A stretch of DNA of 64,000 nt from Blastocatellia bacterium (lineage in GTDB: Bacteria > Acidobacteriota > Blastocatellia > UBA7656 > JADIYM01), in the NCBI GenBank assembly GCA_021463145.1, contig JAJTWZ010000022.1, positions 1-64,000 of the forward strand, written 5' to 3'. This document shows positions 8,721 to 17,794 of this stretch, piece after piece. The notes beneath the pieces were generated by a model, which saw only the letters and a program-made list of their open reading frames with translations, made no database searches and was not told the origin of the DNA. The position numbers and the translations under genes were made by a program. Position 1 is the stretch's first letter, and each line of letters begins with the position of its first letter.

Positions 8721-10022
8721 ATGATCACCTGTCCTCGATGTGGAGCGGAAAACAAGGACGACGCGCCCGTCTGCCGGATGTGCGCTACGCCCCTGGATGC
8801 CGCAGCCGCAGCGCCGGCCCGCCCGGCTGCTCCGGCGATGGCCGATATGCCAGCCACGGTGCTTATTCCATCTCCGGGCGCGCCAGGTCACGATGCGCCC
8901 GGTGGCCGCGCGCCGGCCGGGAAGTCTATATGTCCGGCGTGCGGCGCGACGAACGACTCGGACTGGGCGTTCTGTCAGCAATGCGGATCGCGACTGGCCG
9001 TGCCTGCACCTGCCGCACCGGCGCCGCAGTGGAGTCCCACCGTCGTGACGCCTCCTCCGCCTCTGCCCCCAACTGCGCCACCGCCGGCCGTGCCTCCGGC
9101 AGCGCAATGGGGTGCGCCTACCGTGATCAGTCCGACTCCGGATTTCGGGCAACCGCCCGTTCCTCCGCAGGCTCCGCCGCCGGCGGCTCCCTGGGGTGCG
9201 CCCACGGTCATCACTCCCGTTGCGGACCTCGGACAGTACGGTGTGCCACCACTGTCTCCCGCACCGCCGCCGGTCGCGCCTCCTCCGCCTGCGCCTCCGC
9301 CAGCTCCGGCCTGGGGAGCGGAGACGGTCGTGACGCCGAGCCCCGATTTCGGGCAGGTCGTTCCGCCGCCGGTGCCCGCGTGGGGCGCGGCCACTGTCGT
9401 GACGCCGCCACCACCGCCGCCGCCGATAGCGCCTCCGGCTATTTCCGAGATCCCGACGGTCGTGAGTCCTCCACAGGTGGAACCGCAGGCTTATCTCGAC
9501 ACGATAGTCGATCCGGACCTGCCTCCGGCTCAGTCTGGTGGAACCAGCGGATTCGCAACGGATGAAGTGCCGACCGCCGGCGTGCCTGTCGTTGCACCGG
9601 AACCATCGTACGTCACGACGCCGACGGCCACGCCGACTGCGGGAATCGGACAGCCGCCGCAGGCCGCCGCGGCTCCTCCGGCTGATCAGCACACGATAGT
9701 GATGTCGTCGACGCCGGTTGCATCGCCGCCGAAGTCGGGCAAGTTGTTGCTCATAATGGAAGGTGGCGACGTGGGTGAAACTTTCCAGCTTCGGCCCACG
9801 GAAACTGGGATCGGGCGTGTGGAAGGCGACATCAAGTTCCCGCACGACGGTTACATGTCGAGCCGGCACGCTCGAATACTCCAGCGAAACGGAAGGTTCT
9901 TCCTCATCGACAACAACTCGAGAAACGGTACTTTCGTGAAGATCCACCAGGAAGTGGAGCTCCACGCAGGCGATGTCGTCCTGATCGGCAAGCAGCTTTT
10001 TCGCTTCGAGGCGGACGAGTAG
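8721..10022 (+). CDS. Zinc-ribbon / proline-rich / FHA domain protein
   Basis: Cytoplasmic phospho-threonine-binding adaptor, 433 residues. Two zinc ribbons open the protein (CPRCG...CRMC, residues 4-20; CPACG...CQQCG, about 72-92). A long Pro/Ala linker carries repeated blocks of the form WGAPTVITP, WGAETVVTPSPDFGQ and WGAATVVTPP. The C-terminal ~95 residues form an FHA domain with the hallmark GRVEG, SSRHARI and NSRNGTF motifs. FHA domains bind phosphothreonine peptides made by Hanks-type kinases. AGGAG at 8707-8711 supports the ATG. The PP2C phosphatase gene follows 39 bases downstream, which implies a common signalling pathway; no kinase gene is in this window. Confidence 0.88.
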   Translation: MITCPRCGAENKDDAPVCRMCATPLDAAAAAPARPAAPAMADMPATVLIPSPGAPGHDAPGGRAPAGKSICPACGATNDSDWAFCQQCGSRLAVPAPAAPAPQWSPTVVTPPPPLPPTAPPPAVPPAAQWGAPTVISPTPDFGQPPVPPQAPPPAAPWGAPTVITPVADLGQYGVPPLSPAPPPVAPPPPAPPPAPAWGAETVVTPSPDFGQVVPPPVPAWGAATVVTPPPPPPPIAPPAISEIPTVVSPPQVEPQAYLDTIVDPDLPPAQSGGTSGFATDEVPTAGVPVVAPEPSYVTTPTATPTAGIGQPPQAAAAPPADQHTIVMSSTPVASPPKSGKLLLIMEGGDVGETFQLRPTETGIGRVEGDIKFPHDGYMSSRHARILQRNGRFFLIDNNSRNGTFVKIHQEVELHAGDVVLIGKQLFRFEADE

Positions 10023-10061
10023 GACTACTGGCGTGGACATCGGCCTCAAGGAGCTCATCGG

Positions 10062-11594
10062 GTGAGCGCGACACACAATGGCGATGTACAGGTGCGCGTC
10101 TCGGCGCGCACTGACGTCGGAATGATCCGGCGCGGGAACGAGGACTGCTTCCTCGTCGCGGACCTCACGACCGGAAACACGGGGCTTGGCCCCGAGGTCA
10201 GCCAGCACCGGCTCGGGTCGAACGGCAGCCTCATGGTCGTTTCCGACGGAATGGGTGGCGCCGTCGCGGGCGAGATTGCAAGCGACCTGGCTGTCAACGG
10301 CGTGCGTGACGAGATGCTCAAGCCGGGGTCGACACCGCTCGACGTGTCGCAGCGGCTGCAGCTCGCGGTCGAGAGGACGAATCGGACGGTCTGGCAGTAT
10401 GCCCAGGACAATCCGCACCTCGCCGGAATGGGCGCGACGCTTACGGCGGTGCTCTGTCACGGAAGCAAGGCCTACGTCGGGCAGGTCGGCGACTCGCGCG
10501 CATACCTCGTGCGCGATGGCCGAATCAAGCAGCTTACGAAGGACCAGTCACTCGTTCAGTTGCTGGTGGATGCCAAGGCGATCCAGCCCGATCAGGCAAA
10601 TCAAGTCCCTAACAACGTCATCCTCCAGGCGCTTGGCACGCGGCCCGACGTCGTCGTTGCCGTTACGTCGGTCGATCTTTGTGCCGGCGATGCGATGTTG
10701 CTCTGCTCGGACGGTCTGTCGAACAAGGTATCGGCAGAGGAGATGCGAGACGCGATCGTGCAGAACGTTCCGGATCTGGCCGCCGCCTGCCGCCGGCTGA
10801 TCGAACTGGCGAATGCACGTGGAGGCGAGGACAACATCACTGCATTGATCGCGCAGTTCGACGGCGCGTCGCTGCAGAGTTCGGCTGGGCAGTTCTCGAT
10901 TACGGGCAGCATGCACGCCCTGACGTCGAACGACCTGCTGCGGATCGGCGGTCAGCAGCTCGACTACTATCAGGACACGGCGGCCAACGCCGCGCAGGGG
11001 CCGCCAAGCGTCAACGGCGTGCTCGACAATCTCGGCATGCAGCTGATTGCGACGCAGCCGGGAACTAGTCCATCATCGGCCGACGCTTCCGTGACGCACG
11101 TTGCAATACCGCGCGTGCAGCAGACACACACCGCGCCCGACGATGCTCCCGATGTGGTAGTACCGGCCGGGATGGCAGGAGCGCCCGCGCCATTCGAACC
11201 GCCTCCAGCGCCAGTCGGAGCGCCTCCCGCGCCGGTTGCCGATCCTGCAGTCGAAAAGGCCACCATTCCACTTTCCTCGATGCCGGCATCAGGCGAGCCC
11301 GCGGTGTCCGCGCCGGTAGTTCCATCGGTTCCGCCGCCGGTTACGCCCTCGGTTCCGCCGCCTGCGGTGCAGCCGGCGCCTCCTCCGGCAGCTGCCCCCG
11401 CAGCGCCAGCGGCCCAGGCGAGTGTGCCGGCCGTTGCCCCGTTGTCGTCTGCCGACACGGCACAGGTACTGAAGCACGGCAAGTCGACGGGTTCCAAGAT
11501 GGCTATTGGCCTCGGCGTGATGCTTATACTTCTTGCGCTGTTGACCGTGGCTGCCTTCGCGGTCTGGTACTTTTTCTTCGCGAAGGGTGACTAG
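10062..11594 (+). CDS. PP2C-family serine/threonine phosphatase, membrane-anchored
   Basis: Metal-dependent protein phosphatase of the PPM/Stp type, 510 residues. The catalytic domain (about 1-270) has RTDVGMIRRGNED, SDGMGGAVAGE, GMGATLTA, GDSRAYLVR, SDGLSN and GGEDNITAL, covering the metal-binding aspartates D in GNED, SDG and GGEDN. It is followed by ~200 residues of Pro/Ala/Val-rich linker and a C-terminal membrane helix (about 482-507) with a very short tail, so the domain faces the cytoplasm on a long tether. The GTG start has AAGGAG at 10048-10053. It probably removes phosphates bound by the adjacent FHA protein. Confidence 0.92.
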   Translation: MSATHNGDVQVRVSARTDVGMIRRGNEDCFLVADLTTGNTGLGPEVSQHRLGSNGSLMVVSDGMGGAVAGEIASDLAVNGVRDEMLKPGSTPLDVSQRLQLAVERTNRTVWQYAQDNPHLAGMGATLTAVLCHGSKAYVGQVGDSRAYLVRDGRIKQLTKDQSLVQLLVDAKAIQPDQANQVPNNVILQALGTRPDVVVAVTSVDLCAGDAMLLCSDGLSNKVSAEEMRDAIVQNVPDLAAACRRLIELANARGGEDNITALIAQFDGASLQSSAGQFSITGSMHALTSNDLLRIGGQQLDYYQDTAANAAQGPPSVNGVLDNLGMQLIATQPGTSPSSADASVTHVAIPRVQQTHTAPDDAPDVVVPAGMAGAPAPFEPPPAPVGAPPAPVADPAVEKATIPLSSMPASGEPAVSAPVVPSVPPPVTPSVPPPAVQPAPPPAAAPAAPAAQASVPAVAPLSSADTAQVLKHGKSTGSKMAIGLGVMLILLALLTVAAFAVWYFFFAKGD

Positions 11595-11636
11595 GACGCG
11601 ACTGCGACCTTCGGCTGTTGGCACATGACGCCTTGA

Positions 11637-11717
11637 TGAAGCGCCGGAGCGCGAAGCGGCAGATGTTCGACGCGGGAACGAGGGGCGTGGGAGTGCTGCT
11701 CTTGAAGCGCCGGAGCG
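11637..11717. repeat. Two dispersed copies of TGAAGCGCCGGAGCG
   Basis: The 15-mer TGAAGCGCCGGAGCG occurs at 11637-11651 and again at 11703-11717, just after the PP2C gene. The same word heads the repeats at 48751-48764 and is related to the tandem repeat at the left window edge, so it is a family-wide intergenic word in this genome. Confidence 0.85.
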
Positions 11718-11830
11718 AAGCGAATCACCGTCACCCCCGGTTCGCACCCCAAATAGGATTCCGACCGCGGAGCGGTCGCACTGATTCTTGAAGGGCGCGA
11801 CTTCCGCCGTTCTGGTCGCGATAGTGTCGG

Positions 11831-11946
11831 TGCGACCGCTCCGCGGTCGGCGCGACGAGGGCGGCGTGTCCGCGGGTCGCGCGCCGAGGCTCGTTACACT
11901 CGCCTGCGCGCGACCCACGGCTATTTCATCGACCGCTCCGCGGTCG
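11831..11946. repeat. Element inverted relative to 8161-8273
   Basis: The reverse complement of 11831-11946 aligns along its whole length with 8161-8273. A 38-bp block (11909-11946 against 8161-8198) is identical; the rest is similar with small length differences. Both ends of each copy are the CGACCGC...GCGGTCG palindrome, so the palindromes bound the element. Confidence 0.85.
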
Positions 11947-12025
11947 CGGAGTCGCCGGCGCGCGACCCACGACTATTCTTGGGAGTTTCGGATCGGCATG
12001 ACCGCGAAGCGGTCACAGACGATAG

Positions 12026-12070
12026 CCGGGGGTCACGGCGGTGAGCGAAGCGATCCGCCGTCACCCCCGG
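12026..12070. repeat. Large hairpin element, copy 1
   Basis: Arms 12026-12041 and 12055-12070 pair over 16 bp with one mismatch around a 13-nt loop TGAGCGAAGCGAT. A second copy at 49177-49221 has the same loop and a perfect stem. It sits upstream of the MoxR gene but on the far side of further repeats. Confidence 0.85.
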
Positions 12071-12409
12071 TTCGCACCCCGAATAGGATCCCGACCGCAG
12101 AGCGGTCGCACCGATTCTTGAAGTACGCGACCTCCGCCGTTCTGGTCGCGACGGTGTCCGTGCGACCGCTCCGCGGTCGCGGGCCAATTGAGAATCCACG
12201 ACACGCTCCAGCGTCGATCAGGCACTGTCACTCGTGAACGTGTGGAGCATTGCAGGACCTGCGGCGGGGGCCAGCATCCGGATGCCAGCGCAACCGCGTA
12301 GAACCGAAATAATCGCCCGTAATTCCGGGAAACTTTTCAAGCAAGGGCGCGTGTCAGTGTGGTACTTTCGAGCCACCGGTCGCGGTCGTCGCAAGGAGCC
12401 AGATTCGGC

Positions 12410-13354
12410 GTGATCACGAGCGCAGCGAAACTCGAGCAGCTTCAGGACCGCATTGAATCCGTCATTCGCGGGAAGTCTGACGTCGTGCGGCTTTCTATCG
12501 CCGCGCTCATAGCCGGTGGCCATCTCCTGATCGAGGATGTTCCAGGCGTAGGGAAGACGACTCTTGCGCAGGCGCTGGCCCGTTCGTTCGACTGCTCGTT
12601 TCGTCGCGTTCAGTTCACGAGCGATCTTCTTCCGTCGGACGTCATCGGGCTGACCGTATTCAACCAGGTAGACGGAGTGTTCGAGTATCGGCGGGGGCCG
12701 ATCTTCGCGAATTTCATCCTGGCCGACGAGATCAATCGAACGACGCCGAAGACTCAGAGTTGTCTTCTCGAGGCCATGGCGGAAAGTCATGTCACCGTGG
12801 AGAACCAGACTTACGGCCTGCCGCTTCCGTTCATGGTCATTGCTACGCAGAACCCCGTCGAATACCACGGCACGTACCCGTTGCCGGAATCTCAACTCGA
12901 CCGCTTTCTGATGAGGCTGCGCATGGGCTATCCGGCGCTCGAGGACGAGCGAGACATCCTTCGCCGCCAGACGGCGCATGACAGGGTGGACGACCTCGAA
13001 CCGGTAATGACTTCCACGGACGTGCTGGAGATGCAGGCCGAGGCCCGAAAGATCAAGGTGGACGACTCTCTGGCGGACTACATCCTGCGGATAGTCAAAG
13101 CGACGCGCGAAGCCGAGATCCTGGATCTTGGCATCAGCCCGCGCGGATCGCTGGCGCTTTTCCATACAGCGCAGGCTATCGCCTACCTCGAGGGCCGCGA
13201 CTACTGCATCGCCGATGACATCAAGGGCGTGGCGGTACCGGTTCTTGCCCATCGGGTGGTCGTGAACTCCCGGTATTCGACAGGAATGCGGCGGACTGGC
13301 GAGAACGAGACGGCCCTGGCGGAGATCCTCCGCGGCGTCGACGTTCCGATCTGA
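12410..13354 (+). CDS. MoxR-family AAA+ ATPase
   Basis: AAA+ chaperone-like ATPase, 314 residues, the usual MoxR length. Walker A is VPGVGKTT (P45-T51), Walker B ILADEIN (D106 E107), followed by the sensor ATQNPVEYHGTYPLPESQLDRF. MoxR proteins act with DUF58/vWA proteins in maturation of envelope or metal-dependent complexes, and both a DUF58 gene and a transglutaminase gene follow directly, the classic trio. The GTG at 12410 with AAGGAG at 12393-12398 gives a family-length product; an in-frame GTG at 12359 would add 17 residues without similarity to MoxR. Confidence 0.92.
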   Translation: MITSAAKLEQLQDRIESVIRGKSDVVRLSIAALIAGGHLLIEDVPGVGKTTLAQALARSFDCSFRRVQFTSDLLPSDVIGLTVFNQVDGVFEYRRGPIFANFILADEINRTTPKTQSCLLEAMAESHVTVENQTYGLPLPFMVIATQNPVEYHGTYPLPESQLDRFLMRLRMGYPALEDERDILRRQTAHDRVDDLEPVMTSTDVLEMQAEARKIKVDDSLADYILRIVKATREAEILDLGISPRGSLALFHTAQAIAYLEGRDYCIADDIKGVAVPVLAHRVVVNSRYSTGMRRTGENETALAEILRGVDVPI

Positions 13355-13369
13355 CACGGGGGCGCAGCG

Positions 13370-14758
13370 GTGGCCCTGAACATTCGCATCGATCGGCGGG
13401 CCTGGATCGATTTTGGCCTCACGTCGTTGCTGCTCGGCTCGGCATTCGTGCTCGCGTTCGTCTCGTCGTCGATTTCGCGAACCGGAGACTGGGCGATGGG
13501 CGCCTTCTCGGCGTTCATGTCTCTGGTACTGGCGATTGCCGGCGGACTTTACATAGTTCCAAAACTCGCGAAACGAGTGAGGTGGGAGCTCTGGGGACTC
13601 GGGATCCGCACGTCGATCACGTCCGACGGAATGCTCTACGTCGTCATCGTGGTCGTAGTCGGCGTCGCAGCCCTGAACACGGCGAACAATCTCCTATACC
13701 TGATTCTTTCGACGCTGCTTGCGTTCGTCGTCGTTTCGGGCAACATCGCACGGCTGGTCCTGCACGACGTCGGTGTGCAGTTGCGCTTTCCGGATCACCT
13801 GAGGGCCGGCGAGCCGGCCAGGCTGTCGATCGCCCTCGTGAATCGGAAGGCGATTGCACCCTCGTGCTCCATTTCGGTCGAAGCCCTTCCGAAGCGCGTC
13901 GGGTCGGCCGATACGGTGTCGAGGCGTCGAGGGTTTTTCCGTTCGAAGGGCAGATTGAAAGAGTCGCCGTTGGCGCATTTCATCGTCGTGCCGCCGCGGT
14001 CGACCGTCAAACAGATCGTCGAGCACACATTCGAGCGCAGGGGCCGATATCGATTCGACACGCTTACGCTCGCGACCAGGTTTCCATCGGGATTTCTACG
14101 GAAATGGCGCGATGTGAAGTCGTCCGGTGAAATCGTCGTGTTTCCGAGGACCGAGCCAGTGGACGATTTCTTCCACACGTTGCCGATTCTGACGGGAACG
14201 GCGGCCAGTCACATGCGCGGCGACGGCGTCGATCTTTTCGCCTTTCGCGAATACAACCAGAATGATCCTATCCGGCTGATCGACTGGAAGGCCACGGCCC
14301 GTGCACGGCGCGTGATGGTGCGCGAGACCGTTCGCGAAGAGGACTTCAGGCTTTCGATCTACTTCGATCCGCGTCGTCCTGCCATCGAGACATCGGAAGG
14401 CTTCGATGAGCGGTTCGAGCGTGCGATCGTCGTGGCGGCATCGCTTGCGGAGCACTTCATCGGCGAAGGCGCCGAGGTCGAGCTCGTTGCGCCTGATGTT
14501 CGGGTGCAGCCAGGGCACGGCAACGGCCACCTCCACTCCATCCTGACCGAACTTGCAGTGATAGAACCTCAGAGACACGGTGACGAGTCGCCAGGCATCG
14601 TTTCGTGGGACATTGTCGACGCGCTGCAGGGAGTGTCCGATCCGCACCGCTTCAAGGTGCTCTTCACGGCAGCGCCGCGCGGCACCATTCCCGCGGCGAT
14701 CTGGCGTGCCGCGCATGTGATTTACACGGACGAGATGCCGCTCGAGCCGAGGCAATGA
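13370..14758 (+). CDS. DUF58 domain protein
   Basis: Membrane protein of 462 residues. Two or more hydrophobic helices in the first ~110 residues (two at about 16-60, another pair near 80-110) anchor it. The DUF58 core with DLFAFREYNQNDPIRLIDWKAT is near residues 285-310 and has a von Willebrand-like continuation with FDPRRP. It lies 15 bases after moxR and overlaps the next gene by ATGA. DUF58 proteins are partners of MoxR ATPases; the exact cellular job is unknown. The GTG start follows a GGGGGCG stretch, and no better start lies nearby. Confidence 0.88.
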   Translation: MALNIRIDRRAWIDFGLTSLLLGSAFVLAFVSSSISRTGDWAMGAFSAFMSLVLAIAGGLYIVPKLAKRVRWELWGLGIRTSITSDGMLYVVIVVVVGVAALNTANNLLYLILSTLLAFVVVSGNIARLVLHDVGVQLRFPDHLRAGEPARLSIALVNRKAIAPSCSISVEALPKRVGSADTVSRRRGFFRSKGRLKESPLAHFIVVPPRSTVKQIVEHTFERRGRYRFDTLTLATRFPSGFLRKWRDVKSSGEIVVFPRTEPVDDFFHTLPILTGTAASHMRGDGVDLFAFREYNQNDPIRLIDWKATARARRVMVRETVREEDFRLSIYFDPRRPAIETSEGFDERFERAIVVAASLAEHFIGEGAEVELVAPDVRVQPGHGNGHLHSILTELAVIEPQRHGDESPGIVSWDIVDALQGVSDPHRFKVLFTAAPRGTIPAAIWRAAHVIYTDEMPLEPRQ

Positions 14759-16983
14759 AGTTTCGCAACTATTTCCTGTTCACGTCCTTCTCGTTCATCG
14801 CGACGGGGTTCCTGGCGCTCGTTTTGACGGGGCGGCTGGACATCGGCACTCCCGTTCTCTATGTGGCGGCGCTCGGGGGAGCGTGGTGGATCGAGCGGAA
14901 CCGTACTGAATGGTTGATTCCCCGGAAGCGAGCCGCTCTGATTTCGGCAATGGCGATACCATTCACCGCGGTCGACATCTTTCTGCTGTCCAGAAATCCG
15001 TTTCTCGGCCTCGCCCGATTCGCGCTCTTGCTCGCGGCGATCAAGATGTTCCAGAAGAAGGAGGACAGCGACTGGGTGTGGCTCTACGGGCTCTCGTTCG
15101 GCCAGTTGCTGCTCGCCGCTTCGCTGACTATCGACGCAACGTTCCTGGTCTCGCTCGGGTTGTTCCTGTTCTTCCTTGTGACGACGCTCTCGGCGTTCGA
15201 GATCGAACGTACTCACCGGAAACTCGTTCGTGTCGAGGAGGAAACCCACGCCATACGGGCGGACAGGCCCAGGCCCCTGCGGCGTGGATGGTTCGTTTCG
15301 GGCGTGGGTGCCGGGCAGATCGCGCTGGTCGCACTTCTGGCAGTTCCTATCTTCTTCACGTTGCCGCGGTTTGGAGGCGGGTATATTGGCAGCGCATACA
15401 GCCAGACGCAGACACTGACCGGATTTTCGGAGACCGTCCGGCTCGGCGACATCGAGAACATCAAGCTGAATCAGACCGTGGTCATGTACGTTCGGCTCGA
15501 CCGTCGGCTGAATCGGCCATTGCGCTGGCGGGGCCTCGCGCTCGAGGAATTCGACGGCGCCAGGGGCGTGTGGCGCGCTGTCCGCCCGTTCAGGACAAGG
15601 TTGGTGGATCGAGTGCCCGGTGTGCCGGCGTCGTACTCGATCGAAGCACTCGCGCCGGGTACCGTCCCGTCGGATCTCGTCGAACAGACCGTTTACCTGG
15701 AGCCGATGAGCAACACCACCCTGTTCTCGGCGTCGCGAGCAAAGCGAATCGACAATGCGCCTCGGGAGGTAGGTGTCGATGGTGCGGGAGGCCTACGGGG
15801 GCCGCGCCACGACGGGGCGCGACTTTCGTACGTGGTTACCTCCGACGTCTCGGGCGTGCCGGAGTCGGATCTCGCCCTCGACAATTCGATCGATTACCCG
15901 GAAGACGTAAAGCGAATCGATCTGCAGCTGCCCGAAGTCGATCCTCGCGTAGCAGAGCTTGCGCGCCAGGTGGTGGGCGACGCCGCGACGCCTTACGAAA
16001 AGGCGCGGCGCATCGAGGCCTACCTCAAGAACGAGTTCGAATACTCTCTCTCTCTTCGGCGAGAGGATAGGTCGATCGACCCCGTGGCGGATTTCCTGGT
16101 CAACGTGCGGGCAGGGCATTGCGAATACTTCGCCACCTCGATGGCCGTGATGCTACGAAGCCTCGGTGTGCCGGCACGCGTGGTGAACGGATTCCAGACC
16201 GGTGAGTACAACGCGATCAGCGATACTTTTACGGTGCGTCAGGCCGATGCCCACAGTTGGGTTGAAGTGTATTTCGCCGGACCTGACGAGTGGGTCGAAT
16301 TCGATCCAACACCGGCGTCCGGCCTCAATACGTACACTTCGGATCTGGCGACGGACATGCGCCAGTCCATCGAGGCGCTCCAGTTGATGTGGATTCGGTA
16401 CGTCGTGGCTCTCGACACGCACGAGCAGCTATCCGTCGTCCGCTCGATACAGGTGCGGTTCGTAGAAGCGAAGGCCTGGATTGCTGCAAGGCTTTCGGCG
16501 CTTCGGCAATGGATGACCGGTCTCCTTGAAGGCCGCGCGGCCTCGATCTCGACGTCGAGTCTGCTTTCGGCGGTCGTGGTCGCAATGCTTGCTCTGGGCG
16601 CAACCGCAATCGCCGGAATGCTGATGCACGGCCGGGGCTGGCAACTCGGCGGCTTCGTCCTGCCAGTCTGGCGTTGGCGTCGTTTCTGGCGGCGTGGATC
16701 GCGCCAGTCGCCGGAATCGGCCGTGCGTTTCTACGAGCAGATGTCGTCTATGCTCGCGCTGCACGACATTCGGCGGTTGCCATCCCAGACACCGCGTGAG
16801 TTCGCCGAAGCGGTTGGAATCGACGATGTGCGCGAGATCACCGAGCAGTATCACCGCGTAAGATTCGGTGGCGTGTCGATCGGGAACGTGGAGCGCGAGG
16901 TCGCGGATGCACTGAACCGCCTCGCCGCCAGCTTGCGGAAGACGTCTCGACGTAAGAACCCGACGACAGAGCCGGAGAAGTGA
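14755..16983 (+). CDS. TgpA-type transmembrane transglutaminase-like protein
   Basis: Inner-membrane protein of 742 residues with about five or six N-terminal helices (1-200, DUF3488 type), a large periplasmic transglutaminase-like domain and one further helix near 605-625 leading to a cytoplasmic DUF4129-like tail. The papain-like triad is intact: C456 in AGHCEYFA, H500 in DAHSWVEV and D517 in EFDPTP. The ATG overlaps the DUF58 stop codon (ATGA), implying translational coupling with the MoxR-DUF58 operon. In Pseudomonas the homologue TgpA is essential; the substrate is not known. Confidence 0.9.
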   Translation: MKFRNYFLFTSFSFIATGFLALVLTGRLDIGTPVLYVAALGGAWWIERNRTEWLIPRKRAALISAMAIPFTAVDIFLLSRNPFLGLARFALLLAAIKMFQKKEDSDWVWLYGLSFGQLLLAASLTIDATFLVSLGLFLFFLVTTLSAFEIERTHRKLVRVEEETHAIRADRPRPLRRGWFVSGVGAGQIALVALLAVPIFFTLPRFGGGYIGSAYSQTQTLTGFSETVRLGDIENIKLNQTVVMYVRLDRRLNRPLRWRGLALEEFDGARGVWRAVRPFRTRLVDRVPGVPASYSIEALAPGTVPSDLVEQTVYLEPMSNTTLFSASRAKRIDNAPREVGVDGAGGLRGPRHDGARLSYVVTSDVSGVPESDLALDNSIDYPEDVKRIDLQLPEVDPRVAELARQVVGDAATPYEKARRIEAYLKNEFEYSLSLRREDRSIDPVADFLVNVRAGHCEYFATSMAVMLRSLGVPARVVNGFQTGEYNAISDTFTVRQADAHSWVEVYFAGPDEWVEFDPTPASGLNTYTSDLATDMRQSIEALQLMWIRYVVALDTHEQLSVVRSIQVRFVEAKAWIAARLSALRQWMTGLLEGRAASISTSSLLSAVVVAMLALGATAIAGMLMHGRGWQLGGFVLPVWRWRRFWRRGSRQSPESAVRFYEQMSSMLALHDIRRLPSQTPREFAEAVGIDDVREITEQYHRVRFGGVSIGNVEREVADALNRLAASLRKTSRRKNPTTEPEK

Positions 16984-17038
16984 CACTGCTGCCGAACGTG
17001 TACGCAGACTCGAGCCAGCAGACCCTCGGGCCAAACGA

Positions 17039-17066
17039 GTAAGGCGCCGCTCGCGCGGCGCCTTAC
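17039..17066. terminator. Bidirectional hairpin terminator
   Basis: A perfect 12-bp stem (GTAAGGCGCCGC / GCGGCGCCTTAC) closes on a TCGC loop. It lies between the convergent transglutaminase gene (+) and the FecR-like gene (-), the expected place for a shared terminator. There is no T-run, so termination may be weak or protein-dependent. Confidence 0.75.
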
Positions 17067-17092
17067 TGCGAATCGGGCTCGACTACAGAAAG

Positions 17093-17779
17093 TTACGGCC
17101 GAGGCGTCGAAACGATCACGAGATCGTCATCGCCGTCGACAACCGTCACTGGCACGACGATCGCCGCGGCACCGCCGAGGAGCAAAAGAAGCAGCAAAGT
17201 GGGGAACGCTGCAGCCACCGGCGGCAGAACAACCGGAGCCGCGCACAGGCACGAGCAGAGCAGCGACGATGCCTCGAACGACGCAGGTCCCGTCGTGGTA
17301 ATACGGACGCCTCCATTGAACGTCTGCGTTTGGTTCGCAATGAGTTCGACCGTCCTGCCCTCGGCCTCGACGCGAAGGATTCCACTCTGGCAGTAGACGC
17401 TGGTATCGCCGTGGGTGATGAGCTCGAACGGAGATCCGGCCGCAGGTACGCTCGAAATCGAGCCGCAGACGAGATCGGCGCGCATGAAGCTGCCCGCGTG
17501 CGTCACGATGGCGTCCGAATCGTTGTTGATTGTCAGACGCGTGCCGCCATTAGCGACGACGCCCTGGGCTCCGGAGGCAGTAGTGACCCGGCTTCCGGAG
17601 TAAACAGTCGTTCCTGTCGCAGCCTGGACACCGTCGATTCGAACCGACCCACTTCCAACTACGGTCATCTGCGCGCCGGTTGCCTGCGCGGCCACAGGCA
17701 CTGGCCGTGCCATTCCAAGACCGGCCAGCATAACGGCAACGACGAACGAGACTGGGCGAAGCATCTTGAGCGACCTCAT
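17093..17779 (-). CDS. Secreted FecR-like protein with CxCxC cluster and C-terminal membrane segment
   Basis: Unrecognised exported protein, 228 residues. A signal peptide (about 1-31, ending PVAAQA) is followed by a beta-rich FecR-like region with GSVRIDG (44-50), a cysteine-containing LVCGSI, and then the motif LLCSCLCAAP. A strongly hydrophobic segment (about 185-213) and a short acidic tail end the protein. GSVRIDG, L(V/I)CG(S/E)I and a CxCxC cluster are shared with the gene upstream on the same strand, so the two are paralogues; this copy has gained the C-terminal helix. GAGGA lies 7 bases before the ATG. Function unknown; FecR-like domains usually sense or scaffold in the envelope. Confidence 0.7.
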   Translation of the reverse strand: MRSLKMLRPVSFVVAVMLAGLGMARPVPVAAQATGAQMTVVGSGSVRIDGVQAATGTTVYSGSRVTTASGAQGVVANGGTRLTINNDSDAIVTHAGSFMRADLVCGSISSVPAAGSPFELITHGDTSVYCQSGILRVEAEGRTVELIANQTQTFNGGVRITTTGPASFEASSLLCSCLCAAPVVLPPVAAAFPTLLLLLLLGGAAAIVVPVTVVDGDDDLVIVSTPRP

Positions 17780-17794
17780 TTTATTGTCCTCAGA

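Larger units (their letters stand above)
11713..12180. repeat. 138-bp direct repeat (11713-11850 and 12043-12180)
   Basis: The two copies lie 330 bases apart. Over the last 120 bp I count 11 substitutions and no gap. Each copy contains two CGACCGC-GAGCGGTCG-type palindromes (11762-11778, 11833-11849; 12092-12108, 12163-12179). Between the copies lie two more palindromes at 11930-11946 and 11999-12015. No open frame across it looks protein-coding. Together the unit looks like a duplicated non-autonomous intergenic element. Confidence 0.88.

Noticed and set aside
8700-10460. 586-codon minus-strand frame opposite the FHA and PP2C genes
   Set aside because: Its Arg-rich translation shows no domain; the + strand carries clear FHA and PP2C motifs.
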